DNA from: Gnetum montanum
Lineage: Eukaryota; Streptophyta; Gnetopsida; Gnetales; Gnetaceae
Length of the DNA stretch: 62,977 bases
Assembly (NCBI GenBank): GCA_015680685.1
Contig: MNCI01001986.1
Coordinates: 122,278-185,254, forward strand
Direction: 5' to 3'
Below the pieces are notes generated by a model. It worked only from the letters and a program-made list of their open reading frames with translations, did not search any database and was not told the DNA's origin. A program made the translations under genes and the position numbers. Positions 44,912-57,268 of the stretch are shown here, piece after piece; position 1 is the first letter of the stretch; the number at the start of each line of letters is the position of its first letter.

Positions 44912-46930
44912 ATGTCTCCTTCACATAGAGTAAATAATCCATCACATGATGAAAACACTAGTAGGAGAAATGATAGGATCTATACTGAAGAAATTTGAAG
45001 TAAAAAACTGCAAGTAGGGATCTCATATGCTCATGTAGACCCTTACTACATTCAAAGACTATGTTCAATTGATACAAACAATCCTAGAGAAGATGGAGCC
45101 AGTCCTAGAACAAGAAGGGCCTCAAGGCCTATGAACTTCTCTAAACCTAGAAGAGATAAATCAAGGGATCATAGGGGAAGATATAAAAGCCATGGTGATT
45201 CTCCCAAATCATCATCTTCCACTTCATCATTAATATCTAGTTCTGATAAAGATAAACATAGGTATAGAGATAAAGCTCCATAAGGATGAAAGACATCAAA
45301 GTGAGCATGGATGAGATCATCACTATCAGATGAATAGAAATAGAGATTATCACCATGACATGTCTAATGAATATGAATCCTTGTTGGCTATTAGGAGCAT
45401 GATACAAATTAGGGAGGCAATCAAATACCTCATAGGCATCAAAGGGAAAGCTACATCAAATGGCTTGATATGAATAAAATTCCTAAATTTAAGGGAGGCT
45501 ATCATTTTGATCTCCTACATCATTTACAAGCTTTCCATGATGCTTGTGCCTTACAAAATATTGACAATAAGTGGCAAAATCTTAAGCTCTTCACTAGGAA
45601 ACTAATAGAAGAATCTAAAAGTTGGTATAGATCATTGGAACTAGATTCAATCCACTAATGATTCACAATGCTTAAGCTCTTTAGTGAAAAATACCAAACC
45701 TATGAGAGACTATCCAATCTATGAAAACAAATCCAAGGGTGAAAGTAAGAAAATTATGAATCCTTAGGTGTAGCCTTGGAAAGATACTATTCTCTACTAC
45801 ATAGATGTCCAAACCATGGTTTTTCTCAAAAAGAGTAGCTTCTCCACATCATATATGGGCTTTGTAATAAAATGAGGAAGACCCTTGGGATCTATGCCCA
45901 AGAATGATTATCTAAATTAAGAGCCTATCAAATACAAAAGATGGTTGAACATGTCGCAAAAGAAGAAGGAGATCTATGTAGAAGAAAAAGTGTAGAGAAA
46001 TATAACTGGGATCCAACTCTTCACGAATAAGAGGTATATATTTATGATCAAGAAAAAGAGACAACTCTTGATGAGTTGATTTCACACAAAACCTTGCCAA
46101 TACAAAAGTCTATCGCTGAGATTAAAGTAAGAGTAGATAAGATCTGGGAGTTGATGAATGAAAAAGTTACAAAAAACTTAAAAATCATAGAGAAAAAGGT
46201 AAAGCAAACAAGATTAAGTGATCAAAGCAAGAAGAGGAAAAAGAACAAGGAAATAGGTAAGGACAATTATTGGAATAAAAAGAAAAATAGTTGTAGTAAA
46301 AGAGGTTTCGGACTCAGATACAGAAGAGGATGATGGATGTAACATCTACCAATATGCACATCTAAAGGACTATTTCCTAGTTATGTTACATCTACAAGAG
46401 TTTGGGGCTTTTGCTTTAAATCCCAAGTTTGTAGAAAAGCAAATGCCTAGGAGATTACCTTACCTATAAGGTAATTATGGATAGTCCTATAAACAATAGT
46501 ACTATCCTAGTGGGACTTCTTAACAACCTCAATACTACTATCAACCACAATGGAAAAACCCACAGTCATGGGGGATGTCATCAACAAACCAGCAATACCC
46601 TTATTGCCAATAGGACCCTTATGGATATTATGTTCAACAACCTATTTCTGCAAATGGTTCTACTTCCTCTACCTCAAATCACTACTACTAATCTCCTAAA
46701 TATCATCAACCCATAACATCTCCTATGCAATCGCCATTCCACACCTCTCATCATATATCACATCCTCAACACTCTCACACTTCCCTCCATCATATGTCAT
46801 CACCAAAAATGTAAGAAGGATTGGTACCACAACCTTAAGAAAAGAGTGCAACTTGTGCTATGAACATACAAGTAAGTGATGATGTTAATAGATCTCAGAA
46901 AAAGTTTTAAAAATGTCTTTTCTTTAGGAT
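44912..46930 (+). pseudogene. Element C1 gag, broken
   Basis: The start MSPSHRVNNPSHDEN at 44912 parallels B and D. There is a Ser-rich N-terminal linker (SSSSTSSLISSSDKDKH). The core lies at 45470: FKGGYHFDLLHHLQAFHDAC, NKWQNLKLFTRKLIEESKSW and YRSLELDSI, then a stop. A second open piece follows (VRVDKIWELMNEKVTKNLK, basic KKRKKNKEIGKDN). Stops and shifts are frequent. Sequence beyond about 46.93 kb no longer follows the family until 48.4 kb. Confidence 0.75.
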
Positions 46931-48399
46931 AGTTTTGAAATACCACCAATAAAATGCATGTTGTAACTTTTTTAGCATTATAACTTTCATCCCATGAAAC
47001 CCGGGGCTAAAATTTCATTGTAAAATGTGGATATTGTAATCTCCAAGATGAAATTTCACATAATTTAACTTTTGGGCTAAAAAAATGCATCACAAGTGAT
47101 CATAGCCTTACTCCCTAAGGGAAAAAAGTCATATTATATCTATATTTGGGCTTGGAGGGGTTAAAAATGCTTTTTGGATAGCCAAAATTGGCATTCTCAT
47201 GGGTTTTGTGGGGGTAGGGGGATGGGGAGGGAGGTTGGGGTATGACCTTTGCTACACTAGAGGTACCTATGCTTAGCATTGGGGGATTTAACTCCAACAT
47301 GCCAAGCATTACTCTTGCAGCCCAGCATTACTCCAGTAGCCTAGCATTGCTCCTACAACTTAGCATTGCTCCAGTAGCCCTAGCATTGTTCCTACAACTT
47401 AGCGTTGCTCCAGTAGCCCTAGCGTTGCTCCAGTAGCCCTAGCGTTGCTCCAGTAGCCCTAGCGTTGCTCCTACAACCCTAGCATTACTCCTAGAAGGCC
47501 AGCATGGGCAGAAGAAGCCAACATGGATGAAATTTCTATTTACTATTTTTAGTAACTATAATGGTTTTGGTACCTTATAGGGTATAAAAATTTACTATAA
47601 ATGGAAACCATGCTAGATTTGAACACCTTCACATGACATCAATCTGTCAGTAATTAGGACAAAAAATTTTAGCTAAAATTTTGGCCATACAACCTCCATA
47701 AGCTAAGCTTGAGCACCATGAAGAGGTTCCATCATTTTTTAATTCAAGAGCTTTGAAAACTCATTGCAAACACAAGGCTTTTGGAGAATTCTTAGTGTGG
47801 AACTTGCAACCACTTTTGGCCACTTTCAACATTGAAGATTGTGTAAGATTTTGTGGCAACACTAAGCTACCTAGGCATCAAGACTCCTAGCATGACTCTT
47901 CATTGTGGCCCAAAACCCCTCACACATCTTACCCTTTATGCCACCAACATTGTAGGTCTAGTGAGGAGAATAGCAAGGTTTTCTAATTTTGGGAGTTGTG
48001 GAGCACCTATATCATGGAGTTGACTATGGTGTTCAAGGCTACTAACTTCAACAAACTCCAAACCTTCATTGAAGTAGACCTTTTTCATCCTTAGGAACCA
48101 TTTGTACACATCCTAAACTTTCTTTATTCTCAATATTTCATTCTAATAAAGTTTACAGTTCTGTTTGTTGTGCAGATTAGCATGATTTCGTATTATTTTG
48201 TGCATTATTTTATACCAAATCTACATTATTTTTTATTTATTTTATTCTTTTTTACACTCCTTAAGTCCCTAGGTGATTGGCTAGACCATCAAGGCCACCT
48301 CAAATCCTCTCTCTTGTAGGCCCATAAGATCCAAGGTTAAAGTTGTTCCAGCTAGGATTTTTGGTTTTCTAGCAACTAAATTTTCTAGTCGCTACAAGT
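46931..48399. other. Foreign or rearranged block inside C1
   Basis: It replaces the protease part of C1. A purine-rich stretch GGGGGTAGGGGGATGGGGAG (from about 47210) is followed by a 20 bp minisatellite (47304-47505) and then a TATAAAAATT box at about 47583. The order polypurine tract, repeat, TATA suggests part of another LTR element, possibly one end of it. No terminal repeats were found. No gene is recognised. Confidence 0.4.
47304..47505 (+). repeat. 20 bp minisatellite
   Basis: About ten units of the form AGC(A/G)TTGCTCCAGTAGCCCT, alternating with AGCATTGCTCCTACAACTT. The three central units are identical. Confidence 0.9.
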
Positions 48400-48846
48400 T
48401 TCCACACATGTGAATAAAACTAGTAGACCTACTAGCTCAACAAAACAAGTACAAGGAAAATCTAGTGCAACCCCCTTCCTTACAAAAACAAGTCTCCTAA
48501 TCCTATGAAAACGCCAATAACCATTATCACTTTGACACAAAACATAAAAGATGAACCTATCACTGTGGAGAAATAGAAATTTCCATGCATTGCTAATAAT
48601 GATAAAGGATGTAGTTGTGAATCAAAAGTTCAAAGTATTAACATGATCCCTATACAGACCCACAAAAAACTTAAGGAACAAGTGTATGTGCAAAACCAAG
48701 TCTACACAAGCCACTAAACCAAAAGACACCCAGTGGCTCAAAAATGAGAATACAAAACTATTCAAAAGATGCATGGAAACACCCAACCCACTTATTAGTT
48801 CTTATCCTAAGAAAATGAACCAAACATAGAACTTAGAGAAGAACAA
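48400..48846 (+). pseudogene. Element C1 protease-RT linker fragment
   Basis: It reads FPCIANNDKGCSCE and later RHPVAQK. These correspond to VPCIAYGDIGCHC and DTQWLM in D (60.3-60.5 kb), so this is the C-terminal side of the C1 protease region. It ends where the LTR of C2 begins, consistent with C2 having inserted here. Confidence 0.65.
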
Positions 48847-49690
48847 TGAGTCACGTTTTGACTGGCTCTAATACTATCTAATATTGGAGCCTCAATATCA
48901 GATACCTAATGTCAGAGCCCAAGATGCAATGTCGAATATCCAATATCACAAGGTATATGCTAGCCTATAAATATAGTGCTTGGGCTCATGATTTTCATAT
49001 TATTTTTTGTTATAGATAGAGGAGCTCTTGTAGTTTGTTTTCTATAGAGTTAGAATATTTTTTGAGTGCCTGTAGTAGGAGTCTGAGTGTGTATCAATCT
49101 TTGTTTGAACATTGATGTACCTAAGCATAGCAATGTGACAAGAATACAAATGGAATATTTTGATCATCATTGCAACACTGCGAATAGATTAATGTTTTCT
49201 TGATGCATTTAATATTCATGCATTTTATTTTACTACACTTTAATTAAGTAATTAATTTATAGTTGTTAATGAGCACAAGCATGCCCACTTTGAGCATACA
49301 TATAGCACTTGGTACCCTAGAAACACTTAACGTTTGGTACCCTAGCAGCACTATATGTGTTCAGGATGTGTCTAAAAAGTGGGAACAAGTACTTGTGTTA
49401 GGCTAGCTAGGAAATAGATGAATTAGATCTTAAATTACTCTACCTTTCATTATTGTTCTAGGTGATTAAACTTATAAAATATAAAATAATAAAAATCATA
49501 TACCTCAAGTGCACTTAATCATATACATGTACCTCACAAGTGGAATAGAGAAGACAATGATCATTCCAATTAGACTTTACATCTTAGAAACTGGTGTGCT
49601 TGAGAACTTAAGTCTACAAAATTTGACTAGATCATGTGTGAACACTTGTGATTTGTATGGTTGGGGAGAGGGGTACCTTGCTGCTCATCA
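48847..49690 (+). repeat. 5' LTR of element C2
   Basis: It ends CTGCTCATCA at 49690, next to a primer site. The start is uncertain (TGAGTC at 48847 or TGACTGG at 48859). It carries imperfect CTAATATTGGAGCC/CAATATCAGA words up to about 48955, then TATAAATA, then the shared downstream blocks (GAGCTCTTGTAGTTTGTTTT, CTTGGTACCCTAG). Confidence 0.8.
48966..48973 (+). promoter_or_regulatory. TATA box in LTR C2
   Basis: GCCTATAAATATAGTGC directly after the ATATTGGAGCC repeat field. Confidence 0.65.
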
Positions 49691-49709
49691 TTGGCACCAT
49701 TATTAGGGA
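49691..49709 (+). promoter_or_regulatory. Primer binding site of element C2
   Basis: TTGGCACCATTATTAGGGA, tRNA-Asp type with only C-to-T and G-to-A changes. Confidence 0.75.
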
Positions 49710-49827
49710 ACTTTTAGTTCTTATGTGTGCCATCTAGAACTAGTGAAAAGTTAGATTCATATCATATTTTATAATAACTAAAATAAATTTAAAGAGCACA
49801 CTACATTTTTAATTTTTCTAACATAAG

Positions 49828-51770
49828 ATGTCTTCTTCTCACAAGAGTGATTCTTCGCCTAAGTCTAACATGGTACATCGGCAAGTGCCCCAACAATACA
49901 AAGTCATATATTCTCATCCTAATGAGTATGTACCTACTTTCACCTTCATCCTACACCAGGATGAATGAATAGCTATGGTGACATGACATGGAGGACAAAA
50001 TTGTGTTGCTGCCAGGTCGATCCAATGCTCCAACAAATGCTTATCCGTTTGGGCCTCCAAGAACTTCATGCTGAGTATGTTGTGCAAGATACTGATGCTA
50101 AGGATTATCATCCCATTGATGCACAACATCTCAAAGATCACTAGTTAGAACAAAATTTGTGAAGGAAAAAGGGTTCAATGATTCCACATTCTCTAGGGAT
50201 TTTCCATTCAGTGAGATTCCTATTTTTAACTTTGGTGAAGGAGGTCAAAACCAAAACCTACAATCCACAATTCACAATCCTAATTCTGGTAAGAATGGAT
50301 CTAATGACAAATAAGGATCCAAAGTGGTAAGTCAAGGTAGGGATGTGGAAAAGAAAAACAATTATGATCATGTTTGCGATCACTGAAGAGGGGGTAGCAG
50401 GCATCGTGATGGTGCTAGTCCTCCTTCCTCTTCACCTTCATTATCATCATCTTCTTCTTCTAACTCTAATCATAATCATAGGGGGCACAACTGTGATGGA
50501 GGTAACCAACGAGACCAAAATTATCAAAGGGATCATTGGGCAAGTCAAGATGAGGGGTGTAGGTAGCCAAGAAAGATCCACCACCATGAACAAAGGAGTA
50601 GCAGTGGGCATCGTAGGCACTAAAATCAAGGCCTTGATGAGCCTTTACTTACTACATGAAGTATGCTAAACATTGTATAGGTAGTGAGAATCCCTACAAG
50701 GCACGTAAAGGATAGTTAGATCAAGAGGCTGGACATGAACAATATCCCTAGATTCAAAGGGGGATACAACTCAAATCCACAGAACCATCTCCAAGCCTTT
50801 TAAGATGCACGTGCCTTGCAAAATATAGAAAATGAGTGTCAAAAGCTTAAGTTATTTCCAAGGACACTCATTAAAGAAGCAAAAAACTGGTACTAGTCTT
50901 TAGAAACTGAATCTATCATCTAATGGAGAAAAATGCTTGAATTTTTCAATGACAAATAGCATATGTACTCCTAAGTGTCCAACTTGAGGAAGCAGATCCA
51001 AGGATAGAAACAAGAAACACATGAACCCTTGGATACTATCATCAACTGATGATATTCCTTATTGCACAAATGTCCTACCCATGATTATTCTCAATTGGAC
51101 CAACTTCACCACATTATAGATGGGCTTCGATCAGAAACAAGCAGAACCCTTGGCGTCTATGCCCAAGGGTGACTATCAGAGTTAAGCATCTATTAGATCC
51201 AAAGACTAATTAAGTAGGTAGCCAAAGAGGAAGGTAAATTAAGAAAAAAAATGTGTAGAAGAGGATAATTGTGATCCTTCCATTCGTAAGAGGGAGTTCA
51301 ATTTTGTCATAGTAAGGAAGAATCATCACTTGATGAGGTGGTGAATAAGAAAACCTTGCTAAAATTTCAATCTAAAATTACAACCAAGGTTGATCAATTA
51401 TGGAAGTCCATGGATAGTAGGTTCCAATATATCTTAAAAATTACTGAAGAGTCCAAAGTGCAAAGTAGTGATCATGAGTGCAGGAGGTGTAAGGAAGCTG
51501 AATGTGCCATTCAAAGAGTTAAGGGAAAAATTGCTACAATAGAGGAAGTTTTAGAAAGAAAATTAGATGATGATGGTGGGTGTATGAACATCCTAAGGGA
51601 TGTTTTCCTATTTTTTTACACTTATAAGAGTTTGGGGTGCACGCTTTGAATCCACAACTTACACAAAGGCAAACACCTATAAGATTTCTTTATCCTCAAG
51701 GCAATCCTAGGCAATTCTATCAGCAACAATAGTATTATCCAAGTGGAACTTCATCGCAACCATATGAGTA
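49828..51770 (+). pseudogene. Element C2 gag, broken
   Basis: The start MSSSHKSDSSPKSN at 49828 matches D. Frameshifts and stops occur in the first 900 bp. The core near 50.75-51.0 kb reads GYNSNPQNHLQAF, then a TAA, then ALQNIENECQKLKLFPRTL, then WY*SLE with the same stop as B. The linker (VNKKTLLKFQSKITTKVDQL, 51338 onward) is open for 103 codons. At the gag-protease border C2 keeps Gln (CAA) where B and D have TAA. Confidence 0.75.
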
Positions 51771-53030
51771 GTATCAACAATGGCAGCAACCACAAGCATG
51801 GGCACTGGCACCACCAAGGCAAGAATACCCTTATAGACAACTTGTTCCATATGGTTATTACATTCAACAACCCTTGTCTCCACGTGACTCTTCCAGTCAC
51901 ATTTCCACTTTTTAATCTCATTACTACCCTCCCGATGCTTATCAAACTCCTTCTCCACATGCAAGGAGGGAGATCACCTTTTACCCTTATCCTCCTTCTA
52001 TTCCTGCACACCTTTCTCCACCCTCAACATAACTACCACCTACTCCATCTATGCAGGGTGAACTACTAGATCAAGCACAATAACACAATGCTACCAGGGT
52101 AGTTAATCTACAATTGGTTCATCAACCGAGTAGGTTGGATACTTGATCAAAGAAAAGACCTTTCTTTTGATCCCATAGTCTGCCTAAGCCCTCAAATAAA
52201 CTTATAGTTAATAATCCTATTTCTTCATCTCCCTCTATACCAACATCCTTTGAGTCCCCTTCAAACCAAATCCCATCCCGAATCCATACTGTTATGCTGC
52301 CTCATGTCGTATATGACTATATTTGAGCTGGAAACCTTCCCAACAAACTATTTGATCTTGGAAGTCCTCTCATTTATTTTCAAATTACTAGGAACACACG
52401 ATGAAAAGCTCTTCTTGATTCCGGTTCCAGTTTCAACTTGATCTCTCATGATATGTATATAGTGTGGAACCTGCCTCCTCTTAAGAATAGTAATATTAGA
52501 CTTGAATTGACAAGCCAGTCCATCACTATTCCATTGGAACTAGTGGAAGACATTGTGACCACTATTTGTGGGTGGTCTTCTCCTTCTGGTTTCCTAGTGA
52601 TCAAAGTGGAGAACTACAAAGGGTACTTTCCAATCATCATGAGAAGGCAATGGCTAAGCACCATTGATGCAAGAATGGGCATCAAAGATCTTTCCTTGGA
52701 AATATCTAAAAAAATGCATTTCAAAAGATTGAGAAGAAGTGTGTTCCATGCATTGTATACAGTGATATAGGGTGTAATTATGTGCAGAAACTCTGGTCAA
52801 TAAAATGAGCATCCATCTTTGCATGCAAGTAGTGTGCACCAGAACCAGAAATTCAAAGGTGTCTATACATAGTAGCCACAAAACAAGAGGATACTCAGTG
52901 GCTGACTACAGGTCCTGAAAGCAACACACTTTGCATGGAACCAACTGAGAGTCTAACATGTGCATATGTTGTAAGCATGGATGAACTAGAGTAAGTTCAT
53001 CACCAGCTCTACGATGATGCAAATGATGAT
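51771..53030 (+). pseudogene. Element C2 protease region
   Basis: It reads LLDSGSSFNLISHDMY at about 52413-52458, so the catalytic DSG triplet is intact. VWNLPPLKNSNIRLELTSQS and YFPIIMRRQWLSTIDARMG follow. The upstream linker has stops, and the end shifts frame near 52.72 kb. Confidence 0.75.
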
Positions 53031-54179
53031 ACCTATTGGGAAGAGTTGGAAATTCCTAATAATTTCAAACAAGATCCCCTTAAACTCAAAACTCTACTGG
53101 CTAGTATGGAATATGTGTTTTTTAAAAATGGAAAGCTAGTCATGATCAATGCAAATCTTACTCTAGCACATTAAAAAATGCTATTAAAAGTGGTTGAAAA
53201 ATGGTCAGCAGCTTTTAGTTGTTCATATCCTAAACTCACAAGGATTTATCCTAGGATATGCCAGCATTACATCTACACCAACCTGACCATGAAGCCAAAG
53301 AGATAGCCACAAAGGTGATTGAATCCCAAATTGAAACAAATCATCAAGGAGGAAATTGAACAACTCCTTAAGGTAGGGTTTATCTATCTCATTGCAAATA
53401 GTGAGTGGGTTAGTCCACTCATGATTATGCCTAAGAAAGGTGGCAAGTAGCGAGTAGGTCTGCATTGATTTTTGGCTACTAAATATGGCAACATTCAAGG
53501 ACCATTTTCCATTCCCATTTTTTGATCAACTATTAGATACAATCTTTGGGCCTTGATGCTACAGTTTTCTAGATGGTTATAGTGGCTATAACCAAATCCA
53601 AATCATACTAGAGGACTAAGCCAAGACAACATTCACAAGTCCCTGCTAGAATTTTGCATATCCCAAGATGCCATTTGGTTTGTGCAATGCCCCTACTACA
53701 TTTCAACACCTAGTCTTAAGCATTTTTCAACAGCAAATTGGTAGTGGTATGGAAGTCTTTATGGATGACTTATCCACCTATGGAGCTACATTTGAGCAAG
53801 CCTTGGACCACCTTGGGTAAGTATTGAAAAGATGTATTGAAACAAATCTATGACTCAATTAGCAAAAGAGTCATATGATGGTCTAAGAAGGCATTGTATT
53901 GGGGCATAGAATATCATAGGCAAGAATTGAGATGGATCCTAAAAAATAAGGATCATCCAAGGAATTACCCATCAACTAGAAACTGTCAAAGATGTTCAAT
54001 CATTCCTTGGACATACTAGCTGCTACCAATGATTCATAGAGAATTTCTCTCAAATTGAAAAACTATTGGTGGAGTTGACAAAGAAAGATGCTCCATTTGT
54101 ATGGACCATGAAATATGAAAAGGCATTTCAACAACCAAAGGAGAAACTTGTAAAAACTCCAATTCTACAAGCACCCGAC
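53031..54179 (+). pseudogene. Element C2 reverse transcriptase, broken
   Basis: It starts with KLKQIIKEEIEQLLKVGFI and MPKKGGK, then shifts frame. Pieces matching D continue in other frames (FCNMATFKDHFP and SFLGHTSCYQ equivalents). A catalytic block, FMDD, is encoded at about 53758-53769 (TTTATGGATGAC). A TAA at 53617-53619 stands at the same codon as in D. It joins RNase H directly. Confidence 0.75.
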
Positions 54180-54580
54180 TAGTCTAGACTATTTCATGTT
54201 ATGACGGATGCATCAAATTATGCCTTGGGAGATGTTCTTATGTAGATGGATGACAAAAAATTCCCATATCACATCCACTACACCAGTCAAAGCATTGTGG
54301 GTGCACAATTGAACTATACCACCATTGAAAAAGAATTAATGACATTGGTTTTGCTATAGAGAAGTTTAGGCATTATATGCTTGGATACAAAGTGCTTGTG
54401 CACACAAACCATAGTGCAGTTCACTTTCTAAGGAACAAGCCAATGGTGAGCCCCCATGTCATATGGTGGCTAGTGATCTTATAGGAATTTGATCTAATGA
54501 TGGTCGATCAAAAGGGCACTGAGAATGTGATCACTGACCACTTTTTTCAGTTGCAATGGGACAACAAAGAGGAAGAAATC
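54180..54580 (+). pseudogene. Element C2 RNase H, broken
   Basis: It reads MTDASNYALGDVLM, LNYTTIEKELM, a one-base deletion, then FRHYMLGYKVLVHTNHSAV. The catalytic Asp of HTDHS is Asn here. TAG codons at 54180-54182 and 54243-54245 are the same codons that are stops in B and D. Confidence 0.78.
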
Positions 54581-55090
54581 CCATTATCTGATCCATTTCC
54601 TAATAAAATCCTCTTTGTTGGGGCTATGACTGAACAATTGTATAGTGAGCCTAAATGGTATGACGGCATTCTCACCTATCTTCTTACTCAAGAGATGCCA
54701 CAAGGTTTGAACCACCAAAAGAAACAACAATTTCTTTACCAAGTAACATGCTTCATGAAAATCAGCAAACACCTTTATAAGGTGTGTGTCGATGACCTAG
54801 TTCAATGGTGTGTCCCTAATGCTAATCAATTGTGCATTCTCCAGGATGCTCATGAGGGTCCTTGTGGAGGTCACTATGCTAAGAGATGCACAACCATTAA
54901 AATTCTAATGGTAGGGTATTTTATTGGCCAAAAATTTTCAAGGATGCTCACTAGTTCATCCACTCTTGTGAACAATGCCAACAAGATGGTGGAATGACTA
55001 CTCGAATGAAAAAGTTTCGCATATGATGGTGGAATGATAATCTATAAACTTGAGAGCCTAAACAAGAAATAGCTAGTCAACATACAATAA
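54581..55090 (+). pseudogene. Element C2 integrase, core deleted
   Basis: The N-terminal zinc region is present (DAHEGPCGGHYAKRCTTIK). After the equivalent of GGMTTRM at about 55.01 kb the sequence jumps to IYKLESLNKK, the far C-terminal part, so about 0.8 kb holding the catalytic core is missing. The words GATGGTGGAATGA occur on both sides of the break (54985-54997 and 55025-55037). Confidence 0.8.
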
Positions 55091-56354
55091 GTCAAGTCTT
55101 TCCACAAGCCTAAGTAAACCAATGCAACAAATACCTCATCAAATGGACAACCATGCTTGATTTTTCCAATCTTCTCCTTTCAACTCAGTTGTGGGGGAGA
55201 TGGCCATCCATGCTAACTATATAAGCAACTCTTTAATTTTTCACATTTTTATTTTACAGGTTTTTGTTTTACACCTTATTACTTTTATAACTTTTTGTTT
55301 TACACATTCTTTATTTTACACTTTTTTGTTTTTACATTATTAATTTTTCAAAGTTTTTTTTTTAACAACATTGTTAGTACATTTTATTTTTCTTAAATAT
55401 TTTACAATGTCTTATATGTTTTCCTTTATTTGGTGTAATTTTCTTATCTTTTTTTAATAATGTCATGCCTTATTGTTACTTGGGTACAATGTGATTTAAC
55501 TAATGTGGGCATGTGCTATTCCGTTATTTAATTGTTGATGTCTATATTCTAACTTTGAATTTTGTTACTAATAACTTCGACATGGTCTCTTTTTCATGCA
55601 ACAAGTAGTGAGTCCACAACATCCACCCATCCACAAACTCTATGGGTTTCCTTATTCTAGAAATGTGCAATCCCTTTTCATTAATAACACTTTAACGAAC
55701 TTGTGACCTTGGTAGTTTCTAGAATTGGAAACGATTCAAAGGTTTGAACGGGGTGTAACCTCAAGGGGATTTGATACTCTTTGTGCCTTTCTGCTTACTT
55801 GGGTGCATGTGTGTTTTCATGAATTTCTTACCATTCCATGTTGACCAATAATAGGATGTTGAATATGTCTTTGCATGGTCTGGTTCCCATTTCAAAAACA
55901 AATAATGAAAATTCAAATCACATCCATTAGACAAAATAAATGAATAAGTATTTTCATGGTGTGGTTCCCATTTCAAAAATAATAATAATAATTCAAAGCA
56001 CACACCTTAGAAAAAATAAATGGGCTACAAGCACTAGTTATGGGACTAGAAAGACATGTTACCCATGCCTGCAGGGCCCCTCTAACTAAGGCCATTCCTC
56101 ACTTCCTACTTCTCTCTTCTTCTCTCATAAGGAATGGTGGCTATTTTGTGGGAGCACTCTTGTATCTCATGGAGGTAGATTGGTCTTCGAATGGCAATGC
56201 AAAGTCACTGAACGTGGTTGATTTTGGTTTGGACTAAGGATGGATTTTATTAAGTCATTTAACCACAAACTTCACAAGGGACTTTATGTGACCTTAATCA
56301 AGAACTCCATTCCACACTCTCTCTCATCCATCTATGCTTTCCATGTTTCACCTC
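55091..56354 (+). other. Element C2 3' region, cut by element D
   Basis: It parallels the 3' non-coding region of B (32.1-33.1 kb) block by block, including GTGGGGGAGATGG at 55191 and AGACATGTTACCCATGCCTG at 56049. At 56354 it is interrupted by the LTR of D; the equivalent point in B is near 33.1 kb. The remainder and the 3' LTR of C2 would lie beyond the right edge. Confidence 0.7.
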
Positions 56355-57268
56355 TGATGGGACGCGATATCGTGGTAGTCGCGATATCGCATCCCTCACG
56401 ATATCACGTACACAATATCACATCCTCCCCCGCGATATCACATACGCAATATCACAGTGCACCATCATATCTATAAATAAGATGTAGCTCTCCCTTGTTT
56501 CCTCATCCTAGGCTAGACAGTAGGGAAACTCTAGTAGATTGATCACTCCAGAGATAGAATATTTTCCATGTGCCCGTAGTAAGAGTCCTAAAGTGAACAG
56601 ATCTTTATTCGAAAAACATTATACCTGAACACAAGTTGTGTACAGCAATGAAGATGAACTTCCTGGATAAACCTTGCAATGCATAGAATAGGATTTTATT
56701 TAATGTTATTTATTGCTTTCTCTCTCACCCTTATCTCCTAGTAACGTGGAATGAGTACGACTTGATTACGAGCATTTAAAGATGTGTACGGATGATCAAG
56801 AAACGGATGCTCATTGCACTTAGGCTAGATTAGATTCTCTTACCCTTTCCTCCTAGTTAAGTGCCTCAGTACGACCACTTTGAGCACGTGCATTACGCGT
56901 GGTGATCCCAACAACGATTAGCGTTTGGTAGCCACGGTTGCATCAGTTCAAGGTGTGTACAGTAAGGGGGAACAGATGTTGACGCTAGGTAATTTAGACT
57001 TAGTTCATTAGTTAGAGTTAGTAATTAGTTTCTCAACCCTTCACCTCATTAGCATAGAAGACAAAAACATAAAAAGACTATAAAAATCATATACCTCGAA
57101 CTTACTTAACCATACACCGTGAAAACTACAAGTCTAGGAAGACAACGAATAATTAACCCTAAGTGTTCCATGGAGTGTGTAGGCACTTAGTCTGCGGAGT
57201 TTGACCAGATCACACATGCTACACTCGTATTTGTATGGTTGAGTGTAGGGGTATCTCGCCACTCATCA
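56355..57268 (+). repeat. 5' LTR of element D
   Basis: It starts TGATGGGACGCGATATCG and ends CACTCATCA (914 bp). Repeated GCGATATCG/CAATATCAC palindromes fill the first 100 bp, then TATAAATA. It is the closest relative of the LTR of A (in inverse orientation). Confidence 0.85.
56472..56479 (+). promoter_or_regulatory. TATA box in LTR D
   Basis: ATCTATAAATAAGATG directly after the GATATC palindromes. Confidence 0.65.

Noticed and set aside
47115-47309. 64-codon minus-strand frame rich in Pro and Ser
   Set aside because: It reads through the purine-rich tract and part of the 20 bp minisatellite; no domain.
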